Shown piece after piece: positions 22,280 through 34,966 of a DNA stretch of 64,000 bases. Position 1 is the stretch's first letter, and each line of letters begins with the position of its first letter. The notes beneath the pieces are model-generated. The model searched no databases, was not told the origin of the DNA, and saw only the letters and a list, made by a program, of their open reading frames with translations. A program made the position numbers and the translations under genes. Source of the DNA: Xestospongia muta (taxonomy: Eukaryota > Porifera > Demospongiae > Haplosclerida > Petrosiidae); the NCBI GenBank assembly GCA_963693285.1, contig OY848917.1:34731245-34795244 (forward strand), in the 5' to 3' direction.

Positions 22280-23940
22280 ATAGACATTACTATCTTTTAT
22301 TTACCTGCAGTTCTAGTTGGAAGATGAATAAAAAAGCATTCAGTAGTTGTGAAAACAAACACTGACATGATGAAATAGAGTCTTAACAAAACTTTCCAAA
22401 GATTGGCATGAATGACAGCTATTAACTAATGTGATGAATGAACAGAGTTTTTGATGTTGATGTTGAAGAAGTAGAGAATGCCAATGTTATGTCTAGAGCC
22501 AAAAAATCATTAAAAAGGTAAATATTTTGTTAATTTCATTTTGTTATATATAATAGAAGTAACTAACAATTGGAAAATCTTTAAAAAACAATAACATACG
22601 TAATATAATCAATATAATGTAATATGGTTGAGCTAACAAAGATTGATTATTATATTAACAATAAATTAACTTTTTAATGTTTCACTATAGCTTACAGACA
22701 CAATGAGGAGGTGTTTCATAAAAACCTTCACAACACATTGTTTGTAAAGGATAGACTGTTTTATACTGTACATAGTACATTGTGACACTTTGATACATAA
22801 ATACAAATGAAACTACTATAATTATTTGACATAGTTTAATATGTGCTAGTGTTAAAAATGTAGTGAATTAAAAGGTATCAACCATTTCACTATTATCTTA
22901 ATACAGAAGATAACATATGCCATGCATGATTTATAAGGGAAACGACTAAGATTGTAAATAGTGTTTTAAGATAACTGTAATAGTAATACCATAAATACAA
23001 CAGGTAGTAATGATTAGGATCAACTTTTACTTAAATAAATTATACTTTATATAATTATATTTATGTAATAACCATATTTGACCATCATACTATTTCAATC
23101 ACAACACTGCTAGTTCACACATTCAGTATAAATACTCCATTTTGAGGTATCATATGAACAATTAATAATGTATGCCTATTTTTACAAATGAAATCTACAT
23201 TAAAACAAAGAGTTTGAATGTTTTAGATATACAATCATTTCTTAATGCATACATACTGGGTTATAGTCCTGGTACATCTTTTCAGGATACTTTGACTTAC
23301 TTGTTTGAATTTGTAAGGTCAGCCAGTACAGCCATGAGAGAATAATACAAATTCCATTCAAAGTCTTGTCTCTACATATTTCACTTAAATCAAGTTTGTA
23401 GTACTAGTAAAAGACAATGGACTAGATAGCTAGTATAAATACTGACAATTACTGATTGGATAATGTTCTAATAGTTACATAGAAAGCAATTACAGTAATA
23501 ACTAATATATCTATAACAACTTTCAAGATGTACAAAGCATAAGTCTGAGTGTCACAACCAACAGTCTCTAGGTTACAAGATGACATCATCATCTTTAGAC
23601 ATTGCTGCAAAGTTAGTACATTGATCAGAGTAGGGCTAAAAATATATTAACAACAGATGATAATATTTAGGTAATCACAATGTAATAACAGTAGTGGCTT
23701 TGTCACAAGTCTTATTAAACACACAGGATGTTGTCACATAACTAATTAATATTAATATACACTAATTAAAATATTGGTTTATAATCATAAAGATCAGATT
23801 ATAAAATTGAAAAAGGTGCAAAATACAGCCACCGACTTTAGATCTTAAAGTGACAATGTCTCTCGTTTTCGTGTCCATACATTGCACAATAGAAAGTATT
23901 GAAAACATATAATTATTGTGTAACATCCGGGTTGAATTTC
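22280..23940. other. Intergenic, nothing recognised
   Basis: AT-rich DNA with no exon chain, repeat array or terminal inverted repeats seen. The minus-strand frame 23762-23947 has no domain. Confidence 0.45.
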
Positions 23941-23949
23941 CGCCCACTC

Positions 23950-25190
23950 TACACGAACAAGAGCTGTGTGTTTTGGGAAAAGGTGTCTCGTTTTTTTCTG
24001 TAAATCAACATTTATAACGAGGTGAGTGTATAAAGTTGTATGTATATTAAGTAGATAATTCAGTTCTTAAAATTTTCGGGCTTTCATTCCTTCGTTGTTC
24101 ATCGATTTGTATATATGACTTCATTCATTGGCTGCTAAAGTAAATCATCTTAACTGAATATAATTTTTATTATTTTGTCTAGAACTATGTTTACAATCTC
24201 GTTGGTCACACTATCTCACAAACACTCTCCCACCAGAAAACTCATTACCTTTGGATCACTAAAGTAAGTTATTAGACAGTATGTATGTATATACTCTGTC
24301 CAATTTGAGTTTGACTTGACGATGGTTTTGTGGAATTCAATATTTGAAAAACATCAACTTATATTGGGTGTAGCCGTGTAGCTTGTTTTATTTTTTGCAA
24401 GTCTCATTTGAAGATTTCATTATTCTATAGTGTTGTTTCCTTGTTAGTCTGTTATGTTTTATGTTATGTAAGACATTTCTCTTGTTTCTGAACATATTAC
24501 TACACCCAGTTAATGTATCTGTGTTGTTTGTTAATAATATGCAAATTATGTATGACATTACAATGTAAAAAGCCCATTCACTTTATATGTGATTTATCAT
24601 TCCTATTCTCTCAAACTGATAGTGCTCTGATTATTAGATATTTTGAGTGGAATTATAAGATATATTGAATGATACAAACTCCTCCTTTTTAGCTTCCTCC
24701 TAGCCTAAGAGATAATAATGAGTCATAGATCAAACTCAAATTTGACAGATTATACTTTTGTAGTATGAAAGAAGACAGTAATTAAATGTTTGTTTCCTCA
24801 TACTATAGGTGTTTGTTTATTACCAGTTCAACACTATAAATGATGTTTTAAAACTCATCACTACAACAATAGAGATTGTCTCTGTTGAGTATATCAACTC
24901 AGTTATTATTTTTGCCTGTTTCAAGTAAGTGATCTTCTATGAAAGACATAATTGTTATCTTGAGGTTGTCTTTATTCTGATAATTACTTTCTGTGAGGCT
25001 TTTTAAAACCCTTGTAATAAGATAACCTCTGATGTTCTGTCAATCACACTCTTTGTCAAACAATATATCTGTTACTGAGCTCTCATTAACTTGATACAAT
25101 TTTAACATTATATTAAATGCTTTTTCAGCCTGCTACATTACATGTACTAGACTGTCCTGTAATTGTTTTAGGTCATGTGTTATAGTCTGA
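23950..25190 (+). other. Possible small spliced transcript
   Basis: A less AT-rich patch at 23860-24020 ends in a good donor (AACGAG then GTGAGT at 24022). It is followed by exon-like segments 24183-24263 (acceptor TTGTCTAG, donor GTAAGT) and 24809-24924 (acceptor ACTATAG, donor GTAAGT). Both are open in one shared phase-0 frame (...HYLWITK / VFVYYQFNTINDVLK...), 65 codons together, but no ATG precedes that frame. The ATG at 24187 is in another frame and gives only about 35 residues. It could be a non-coding RNA, a fragment, or a gene whose start I cannot see. No family recognised. Confidence 0.3.
24292..24752. mobile_element. MITE related to the 282-2314 transposon
   Basis: 461 bases with TIRs of 24 bases (left TACTCTGTCCAATTTGAG; right at 24729-24752, three mismatches) and TA on both sides (24290-24291, 24753-24754). 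The outer TACTCTGTCC is identical to the autonomous-type element at 282. No transposase. Lies in the putative intron 24264-24808. Confidence 0.85.
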
Positions 25191-25199
25191 TCAAGTTGA

Positions 25200-26640
25200 G
25201 AAAAGCCCTCTATTAAAAGTCAGTGTTGTATGTATAATATGTAATATGAGTAACTTGTCACTCTATTATGTGTAATTTACACTGAAAACTTTTTAATCAT
25301 TTCATTTTTTATTCAATTTGAATGTAATTTCAAGTTGTTCATGTGGAAAGTGGCCACACAACCAAGGTGAAAATTGTTTTGTTAAATCCTCAAATGTTAA
25401 ATTTTAAAGTTAGTATCATCCAAAGCAATTATAGAATGATATTTTTCAATTATAATCTTGTTAAATAACAAAGGAGAGAAGACATGTGATTGATGTTAGT
25501 AGCCTTCTCTAATTTTTCATGCTTTATCTACCAGCTTGAGAGGAATTAAGAGAGTAGTAGAATTTTATTCATTTATTAATAGTCTTTTGTGTCTACCTTT
25601 TGTGTTTGGATAAAATTAGAAAAGACTAGATATTAAAGATTTAATAGTATCAGCTACTTTGTCAAAGGTTTTAATATTAGAGTTATCCAAGGTCCATTAT
25701 TTGATTAAATTTAGTTTTACTATTGTTCAATCAAAATTATCAAACTTTCATTTTTACATCTTCCAGGTAATGGATTATCAGATGTACATGTAAGTATATC
25801 TATTCTATTAGATGTAACTTTACACAGTGTCTAAGACAATTGAGTTAATGACCCTTAGTGCTTGACTTCCTTTAAGAAGTAGGACAATAGTTGAATTTGT
25901 TAACTCTCCCTCTCTGCTGCTGCCATCCCAAACAATTCTCTGATGGTCTTTTAAAATTTGCTAAGAAAATTTTAGATTTCCAAAGAAATAAAAAGAAACA
26001 AGTAAGTTTTACAAAAAAGTTGACCATTGTGATATAATATAATTCTAAGCACATATAAAATATAGGATATAATATAATCCTAAATATTGTTTCCTTACTT
26101 AATAGCATTTCTAGATCTTATGCTTGCTCATTTTGTAGTACCAACCACTAATGATTGAATGTTGGGCAGAAATGGATCCGGGGATTGTGATAAAGCAACT
26201 TGTTCTGTAATAATAATAGGCAAAATTGAAAATATGGTAACATAATTGACACTTGAAGCAGCATGATTGAACTTGATAAATTAAAGCAATCAAAGTAATA
26301 CCAAAATGTATGAGCCACTATCTAAAAAGACCAAACTACTACTTATATTATTGACATTGACTTTGCACATTGAGATAACCACTTCATAAGTCTCATGAAA
26401 TACTATTACAACAATAGGTAGACATGGTGTTTCCTTGTATATACCTACTTTGTGATGTGTTGTAATTTGTTTAGCATGCAAAATTTCATGCATGTAGAAG
26501 AAGTCACTCTATTACAATGGCAGTTATTCATTATTAAGAATTGTATAACTAGAATTTTCGGTCGGGGTGGGTTAGCATTGAAGACAGTGTGCTTTAAGGT
26601 GTGCGATGGAACAGTTGCAACTATATGTTGCCGGTGATAA
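25200..26640. other. Intergenic, nothing recognised
   Basis: Short open frames on both strands only; no domain or splice-consistent exon series. Confidence 0.4.
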
Positions 26641-26641
26641 G

Positions 26642-29600
26642 AGTAGATTGTCATTATAGACAAAGTCTATTTTATATCTACGTGCCAAATTTTGTCCTAC
26701 CAAAATTATCCACTATATGATAGTACATAGTGTCTCTGTAATGAGTTCACTTTATAATAGAAAACATTATAACAACAGTATCATTGAAGATAGCTCTACT
26801 ATTATTAGTAATGCATGTAATATACATGTATACTTGTTGACAAATAATTATTACAGTTTAATGTTCTCTTATATTGTTCTCCTACAGAACTCATATCATT
26901 ATTGTCTCTCTTTGTCCACTCATCTTCTTTAAATTCATTTGCTCTGTCAACTAAGGCTATTGATATAAGAGGATAGACACACCCACTACTATGTTTATTG
27001 ACAGCACCACAACAAAGAAGGTCTGAGACATTATTTTAAAAGACATTACAATAAACTATACAGTAATGTGTATTGTAAATATAAAAATGTAAGTAATAGT
27101 TATATATTGTTTATCCCATCATTGATCTTAGTACACATTCATAGTGAATGAGGGTGTCCATATTACAATATCTAGTTTGTTTATCATATCATGTATATTA
27201 TTATATATTCATAGTCACTGTGGGTGTTCATATATGCTTATTACTAGTGACAAGATCTATGATTATCATGTTAAATGTTAATTATTTGTTAATAGTAAAA
27301 TGAAACTTATCCTTGACTGACTCTTTTGAACTATTGACTAGATACATGTATATTAAACTAGTATATTAGAGTGTATGAAACTTTCATTATTACAATTATC
27401 AGAGATACTTTAAGGTATAAATGCTTTTATGGTATCCTAACACCATCCCAAGATACTTTGTATTAGGTGACAATGGATCCTCCTATTATTTTACAATGAC
27501 CATTCCAATATATCCCAAGCATCCTAGCATGCTTAGTATTATGGGATGTAAAGTTTATACGACACCTTAAGGACTGTGAATATCTCAGAATATGCTAGGG
27601 AACCTAGAATATTTTCTATTAAGGGAATCACTCTTTCCATGGCTCATTAAAGATCATCCCAGTATGTCCAAACCATCCCATGATACTCTGTATTATGGGA
27701 TAAGGGTCCTCTCCTGTAGCATTAGGATCATTCCAAGTTGAAGCAAGCTTCCTAGGAGACAAAATAAATAGTACCCTTAGGACCATCCTACATGGGACAT
27801 AGGTGTATCCTAGGTTATTTATACTGGGGCTTAATAGTACTTTCAGGACCATCCTAAAATGTACAAAGTTTAAACATGTGGGATTGAATGTTCCACGTTA
27901 CCCAGAGGAGTATCTGAGGAAGTACCAACTATCTCTCTCTATATATATGACTATTATATATATATATATAATAATTATAATATAGCTATATTTATTATGT
28001 GTGTTGTTGCTGTTCTCAAAACTTAAGTGGGACTGCAATGATAATTTAATGTACATAGACAGTTTGAGTTACATGGCATTTACATGCCATGTATTTGTAA
28101 GTTCATTTCTCTTTATAATTTGGTCTGTTTCTAATACATCTTACAGCTGTATTTATTTCTGATACTGACAGGCAAAATGTATGTTATTTAACTAAGGAAG
28201 CTGTTACAATTTAACATGATACTCTGTATTATGGGATAAGGGTCCTCTCCTGTAGCATTATGATCACTCCAAGTTGAAGCAAGCTTCCTAGGAGACAAAA
28301 TAAATAGTACCCTTAGGACCATCCTACATGGGACATAGGTGTATCCTAGGTTATTTACACTTGGGCTTAATAGTATTTTCATCAGAGAAAGTTCACAATA
28401 ATCATTCTATATTGGTCTTAGTATGTACCTTTTACAACCTGTTAAATTAGTTTCTTAACACAGTAGATTGTCATTATAGACAAAGTCTATTTTATATCTA
28501 CTTGCCAAATTTTGTCCTACCAAAATTATCCACTATATGATAGTACATAGTGTCACTGTAATGAGTTCACTTTATAATAGAAAACATTATAACAACAGTA
28601 TCATTGAAGATAACTCTACTAATATTAGTAATGCATGTAATATACACGTATACTTGTTGACAAATAATTTTTACAGTTTAATGTTCTCTTATATTGTTCT
28701 CCTACAGAACTCATATCATTATTGTCTCTCTTTGTCCACTCATCTTCTTTAAATTCATTTGCTCTGTCAACTAAGGCTATTGATATAAGAGGATAGACAC
28801 ACCCATTACTATGTTTATTGACAGCACCACAACAAAGAAGGTCTGAGACATTATTTTAAAAGACATTACAATATACTATACAGTAATGTGTATTGTAAAT
28901 ATAAAAATGTAAGTAATAGTTATATATTGTTTATCCCATCATTGATCTTAGTACATATTCATAGTGATTGAGGGTGTCCATATTACAATATCTAGTTTGT
29001 TTATCATATCATGTATATTATTATAAATTCATAGTCACTGTGGGTGTTCATATATGTTTATTACTAGTGACAAGATCTATGATTATCATGTTAAATTTTA
29101 ATTATTTGTTAATAGTAAAATGAAACTTGTACTTGACTGATTCTTTCTTTCACAAATAGGACTACATGCACTTCTAATTTGGTTACTAGTGAACTTGTTA
29201 ATTGACAACTAGCATCACAGCAGAAATATCAAATTTTTAAGAATGGATGTTGTTATTAATATTATACATTACAGCATTAAGTACTAATTGTGACTAACTT
29301 ATTTATTGGATTTAATCTTAAGCAGTTTCATTATATCTATTGAGTAATTCCTGGAGACTGGGTACTATCAAATGTTATGAACTTTTGACTAGATACATGT
29401 ATATTAAACCAGTATATTAGAGTGTATGAAACTTTTATTATTATAATTATCAGAGATACTTTAAGGTATAAATGCTTTTATGGTATCCTAATACCATCTC
29501 AAGATACTTTGTATTAGGCAACAATGGATCCTCCTATTATTTTACAATGACCATTCCAATATATCCCAAGCATCCTAGCATGCTTAGTATTATGGGATGT

Positions 29601-32600
29601 AAAGTTTATACGACACCTTAAAGATTATGTATATCTCAGAATATGCTAGGGAACCTAGAATATTTTCTATTAAGGGAATCACTCTTTCCATGGCTCATTA
29701 AAGACCATCCTAGTATGTCCAAATCATCCCATGATACTCTGTATTATCGATGAGGGTCCTCTCCTGTAGCATTAGGATCATTCCAAGTTGAAGCAAGCTT
29801 CCTAGGAGACAAAATAAATAGTACCCTTAGGACCATCCTACATGGGACATAGGTGTATCCTAGGTTATTTATACTGGGGCTTAATAGTACTTTCAGGACC
29901 ATCCTAAAATGTACAAAGTTTAAACATGTGGGATTGAATGTTCCACGTTACCCAGAGGAGTATCTGAGGAAGTACCAACTATCTCTCTCTATATATATGA
30001 CTAATATATATATATATATATATAATAATTATAATATAGCTATATTTATTATGTGTGTTGTTGCTGTTCTCAAAACTTAAATGGGACTGCAATGATAATT
30101 TACAGTTTGAGTTACATGGCATTTACATGCCATGTATTTGTAAGTTCATTTCTCTTTATAATTTGGTCTGTTTCTAATACATCTTACAGCTGTATTTATT
30201 TCTGATACTGACAGGCAAAATGTATGTTATTTAACTAAGGAAGCTGTTACAATTTAACATGATACTCTGTATTATGGGATAAGGGTCCTCTCCTGTAGCA
30301 TTATGATCATTCCAAGTTGAAGCAAGCTTCCTAGGAGACAAAATAAATAGTACCCTCAGGACCATCCTACATGGGACATAGGTGTATCCTAGGTTATTTA
30401 CACTGGGGCTTAATAGTACTTTCAGGACCATCCTAAAATGTACAAAGTTTAAACATGTGGGATTGAATGTTCCACGTTACCCAGAGGAGTATCTGAGGAA
30501 GTACCAACTATCTCTCTCTATTTATATGACTAATATATATATATATATAATAATTATAATATAGCTATATTTATTATGTGTGTTGTTGCTGTTCTCAAAA
30601 CTTAAATGGGACTGCAATGATAATTTAATGTACATAGACAGTTTGAGTTACATGGCATTTACATGCCATGTATTTGTAAGTTCATTTCTCTTTATAATTT
30701 GGTCTGTTTCTAATACATCTTACAGCTGTATTTATTTCTGATACTGACAGGCAAAATGTATGTTATTTAACTAAGGAAGCTGTTACAATTTAACATGATA
30801 CTCTGTATTATGGGATAAGGGTCCTCTCCTGTAGCATTATGATCATTCCAAGTTGAAGCAAGCTTCCTAGGAGACAAAAATAAATAGTACCCTTAGGACC
30901 ATCCTACATGGGACATAGGTGTATCCTAGGTTATTTACACTTGGGCTTAATAGTATTTTCATCAGAGAAAGTTCACAATAATCATTCTATATTGGTCTTA
31001 GTATGTACCTTTTACAACCTGTTAAATTAGTTTCTTAACACAGTAGATTGTCATTATAGACAAAGTCTATTTTATATCTACTTGCCAAATTTTGTCCTAC
31101 CAAAATTATCCACTATATGATAGTACATAGTGTCACTGTAATGAGTTCACTTTATAATAGAAAACATTATAACAACAGTATCATTGAAGATAACTCTACT
31201 AATATTAGTAATGCATGTAATATACACGTATACTTGTTGACAAATAATTTTTACAGTTTAATGTTCTCTTATATTGTTCTCCTACAGAACTCATATCATT
31301 ATTGTCTCTCTTTGTCCACTCATCTTCTTTAAATTCATTTGCTCTGTCAACTAAGGCTATTGATATAAGAGGATAGACACACCCATTACTATGTTCATTT
31401 ACAGCACCACAACAAAGAAGGTCTGAGACATTATTTTAAAAGACATTACAATATACTATACAGTAATGTGTATTGTAAATATAAAATGTAAGTAATAGTT
31501 ATATATTGTTTATCCCATCATTGATCTTAGTACACATTCATAGTGAATGAGGGTGTCCATATCACAATATCTAGTTTGTTTATCATATCATGTATATTAT
31601 TATAAATTCATAGTCACTGTGGGTGTTCATATATGCTTATTACTAGTGACAAGATCTATGATTATCATGTTAAATTTTAATTATTTGTTTATAGTAAAAT
31701 GAAACTTGTCATTGACTGATTCTTTCTTTCACAAATAGGACTACATGCACTTCTAATTTGGTTACTAGTGAACTTGTTAATTGACAACTATCATCACAGC
31801 AGAAATATCAAATTTTTAAGAATGGATGTTGTTATTAATATTATACATTACAGCATTAAGTACTAATTGTGACTAACTTATTTATTGGATTTAATCTTAA
31901 GCAGTTTCATTATATCTATTGAGTAAAATTCCTGGAGACTGGGTACTATCAAATGTTATGAACTATTGACTAGATACATGTATATTAAACCAGTATATTA
32001 GAGTGTATGAAACTTTTATTATTACAATTATCAAAGATACTTTAAGGTATAAATGTTTTTATGGTATCCTAATACCATCCCAAGATACTTTGTATTAGGC
32101 GACAATGGATCCTTCTATTATTTTACAATGACCATTTCAATATATCCCAAGCATCCTAGCATGCTTAGTATAATGGGATGTAAAGTTTATACGACACCTT
32201 AAGGACTATGAATATCTCAGAATATGCTAGGGAACCTAGAATATTTTCTATTAAGGGAATCACTCTTTCCATTGCTCATTAAAGACCATCCCAGTATGTC
32301 CAAACCATCCCATGATACTCTGTATTATGGGATAAAGGTCCTCTCCTGTAGCATTAAGATTATTCCAAGTTTAAGCAAGCTTCCTAGGAGACAAAATAAA
32401 TAGTACCTTCAGGACCATCCTGCAATGGACATAGGTTTATCCTAGGGGTTATTTACAGTGGGGCTTAATAGTACTTTCAGGACCATCCTTAAATGTACAA
32501 ATTTTAAACATGTGGGATTGGATGTTCCATGTTACCCTGAGGAGTATCTAAGGAAGTACCAATTATCTCATCTTACTTGTATTAAGGTGCAAGTTGTGAC
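26642..32600 (+). repeat. Nested tandem segmental duplication
   Basis: Three large copies start with GTAGATTGTCATTATAGAC at about 26643, 28463 and 31043. Inside, a roughly 530-540 base subunit (marker ATACTCTGTATTATGGGAT) occurs at about 27681, 28219, 29731, 30259, 30798 and 32313, so copies contain two, three and at least one subunit. Copy 1 lacks about 230 bases present in copies 2 and 3 (29150-29380, 31730-31960). Each copy has a 71-codon frame (26717, 28537, 31117) with no domain, whose conservation is explained by recent duplication. Confidence 0.9.
27420..27890 (+). repeat. GGGATG/CATCCC motif array
   Basis: Repeated short motifs CCATCCCAAGATACTTTG, CATCCTAGCATGCTTAGTAT, TACTCTGTATTATGGGATAA and ACCATCCTAAAATGTAC at 50-90 base spacing. 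The same array recurs in each large duplicate and, inverted, at 34545-34845. Confidence 0.6.
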
Positions 32601-34540
32601 AGTACTGGACATATCTTGTGACTTAACTTATATTTAGTGTTACAAATTATCATTAACAGTCACCTGCAAGATACACTGCTAATACACAGCAAGTAGTATA
32701 GTATAATATTAATGTTCAACTTGGTATCTAACACAAATGAAGACTAACTACAGCATCATTGTTGTAAAAATTTGTACATACATTTTGAAATATGTTAATT
32801 CATTCCAGTTACAATAATCATTGACAATTTTAATAGTTGTTTACAATTTAATTTTATCTCAATGAAAAGACAAGGCAACAAAAGTAGAAAATTTTGTCCC
32901 AAACATAGACATGTCAGAAATTTATGCTTTTTTGATTCTTATTGCTAAGAACTTAATGAAGATGGTGGTTCACATAACTAAGTATTTCACATACCTATAA
33001 GCTTACAAGTTACGCTTGTTCATATTTTTTTATTGCTTGTATTTCCTAAAAGAGGAGGGAGATGTTAGAAAACTAATAATCTACTGTGTGGATTTGTGTG
33101 TTCTGAAAACAAAGTAACATGCAAAGTCAGCTAGGTTTTCTCTGACATTTAATGTTTATGTTGTTGGGCTTCTGATAAAACAATTGAGTAGTACTTTGTA
33201 GAACACCTATATGTTTTACTACACATACGTATATCTATAATATACAATGCTTAGCTTATAAATCATTTGTATATATACAGGCAAGCTTATTTGGTAGTCA
33301 TTTGAGTATTTGTGCTTCTTTGACCTATTTTTAAACAAATTTATTGCATGTCCTCTGGTCTTGCAGCATGGGGTCTTAGTGGAATTTAATTAGAGCCTAT
33401 TTGGAACTGAAGTTATGTATTTCATTTCATTGCTATGACTCTAATCATATGTATTATATGTATAATATAATATAGCTATATTATGTGTGTTGTTGCTGTT
33501 CTTAAAACTTAAATGACCATGGGATAGCAGTGAGTTTTTAATGTACATAGACAGTTTGAGTTACATGGCATTTACATGACATGTATTTGTAAGCTCATTT
33601 CTCTTTATAATTTGGTCTGTTTCTGATACATCTTACAGCTGTATTTATTTCTGATACAAACAGGCAAAATTTATGTTAATTAACTAAGGAAGCTGTTACA
33701 ATTTAACCAAAACCCACGAATTTGGCTAATTTCTGTGAACTTAACATATATCATCATTCTTACCAATGTCAGCTGTAACTAATTAAATGGTTTGATGCTA
33801 TATATACTTTGCAACATAATGTGTGTTCTTTTGTGCTTCAAAATCGTAGGAATTCCTTTCTTTGGTTTTAAATTAATATTGTATTAGCTAATATACTTAT
33901 TACTAAAAATCGTTTAGGAATATACTATTTGAATATGAATACTACATACATAACTATATAGCATTATATACTTTTACAGCAAACACACAGACATTATGAA
34001 TTCTATAATTTAATTGAAATGAAGTATGTAAATCCTACAACTAATAATTCATAACATCAGTTAAATATATATATGTTACATGGAATATAAGTAAGACCAT
34101 AGTCAACAATATATATATTTGAGCTTAAATCTAGAAATAGAATTAACACATTTATTTTATATGTGATGACATACACTTTATGTAAAAACGAATGGTATTC
34201 AACAACTAGTGATTTATGATGTAATTGTTCTATAGTCTTGTCACTAAACATGCAGTTTTCTTTCACTAAAACCTTTGTGTGAACAAAAGGATTTCATTGA
34301 CCTGCTAAAATTATTTCTTCTCAAGTAACCTATATTAGGTGTGTTTTAATGCTTATCCAATAAGCCATATCAGAGAAAGTTAACAATAATCATTCTATAT
34401 TGGTCTTAGTATGTACCTTTTACAACCTGTTAAATTAGTTTCTTAACACATCACAACATTTGTGATACAATTAAATACAATTGTAATCTAGATGTGTCAG
34501 TACTAATTAATTTACACAAAAACCAATTGTTTTACATACT
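32600..34540 (+). repeat. Diverged tail of the duplicated region, otherwise non-coding
   Basis: 33440-33700 repeats the part after the TA-rich run of the earlier copies (GTTTGAGTTACATGGCATTT, TTTGGTCTGTTTCT). 34370-34450 repeats GTTCACAATAATCATTC seen at 28391 and 30971. The rest has no recognised feature. Confidence 0.6.
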
Positions 34541-34544
34541 GGGA

Positions 34545-34845
34545 TGATCATTAGGGTGCCATGGAAAGATGTATATCTCTAACACAAAGTATCTTGGGAT
34601 CCTTAGTACATCCTGGGATATGGATTGGCCTAATGGTATATATCATAGAAGCTTCAGTTCCATTAATACAAAGTATTCTAGGATGTCCGGGACATACTGG
34701 GATAGTCTTCATTATACAATATAAGGATCCATTAAACCTAATACAAAGTATACTGGAATGTCTGGGATGGTCCTGAGGGTGCCATAAAAAGATCTATATT
34801 GTCTGATACAAATACCTCAGTAACCCTAGTACATCCTGGGATATG
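34545..34845 (-). repeat. Inverted copy of the CATCCC motif array
   Basis: Carries the complements of the 27420-27890 motifs (for example CAAAGTATCTTGGGAT, ACATCCTGGGATATG, AAAGTATTCTAGGATG) four or five times. Ends about 50 bases before the gene 2 TATA box. Confidence 0.65.
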
Positions 34846-34888
34846 CCTGCTCCTCAAGGAATCATGAATATTGTTACAAATCTTAAGG

Positions 34889-34899
34889 CTATATAAAAG
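34889..34899 (+). promoter_or_regulatory. TATA box of gene 2
   Basis: CTATATAAAAG lies about 50 bases upstream of the gene 2 ATG at 34946, giving room for a transcription start near 34920 and a short leader. Confidence 0.6.
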
Positions 34900-34945
34900 C
34901 TAAAGCTTGAGATTCTGCTACATATTCTACAGCTACAATTTCGTC

Positions 34946-34966
34946 ATGGCTACAAATTTAGAACTG
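34946..34966 (+). CDS. Gene 2 start exon
   Basis: ATG plus six codons (MATNLEL) and donor GTAAGT. Chosen as start because of the TATA box at the right distance and phase-0 join to exon 36553. Confidence 0.7.

Noticed and set aside
26717..26932. 71-codon frame present in three copies
   Set aside because: Conservation is explained by recent segmental duplication of the surrounding non-coding DNA; no domain or splice context.
28070..28095. ACATGGCATTTACATGCCATGT palindrome as a regulatory site
   Set aside because: Eight-base stem recurring only because of the segmental duplication; the 33562 copy has already lost symmetry.
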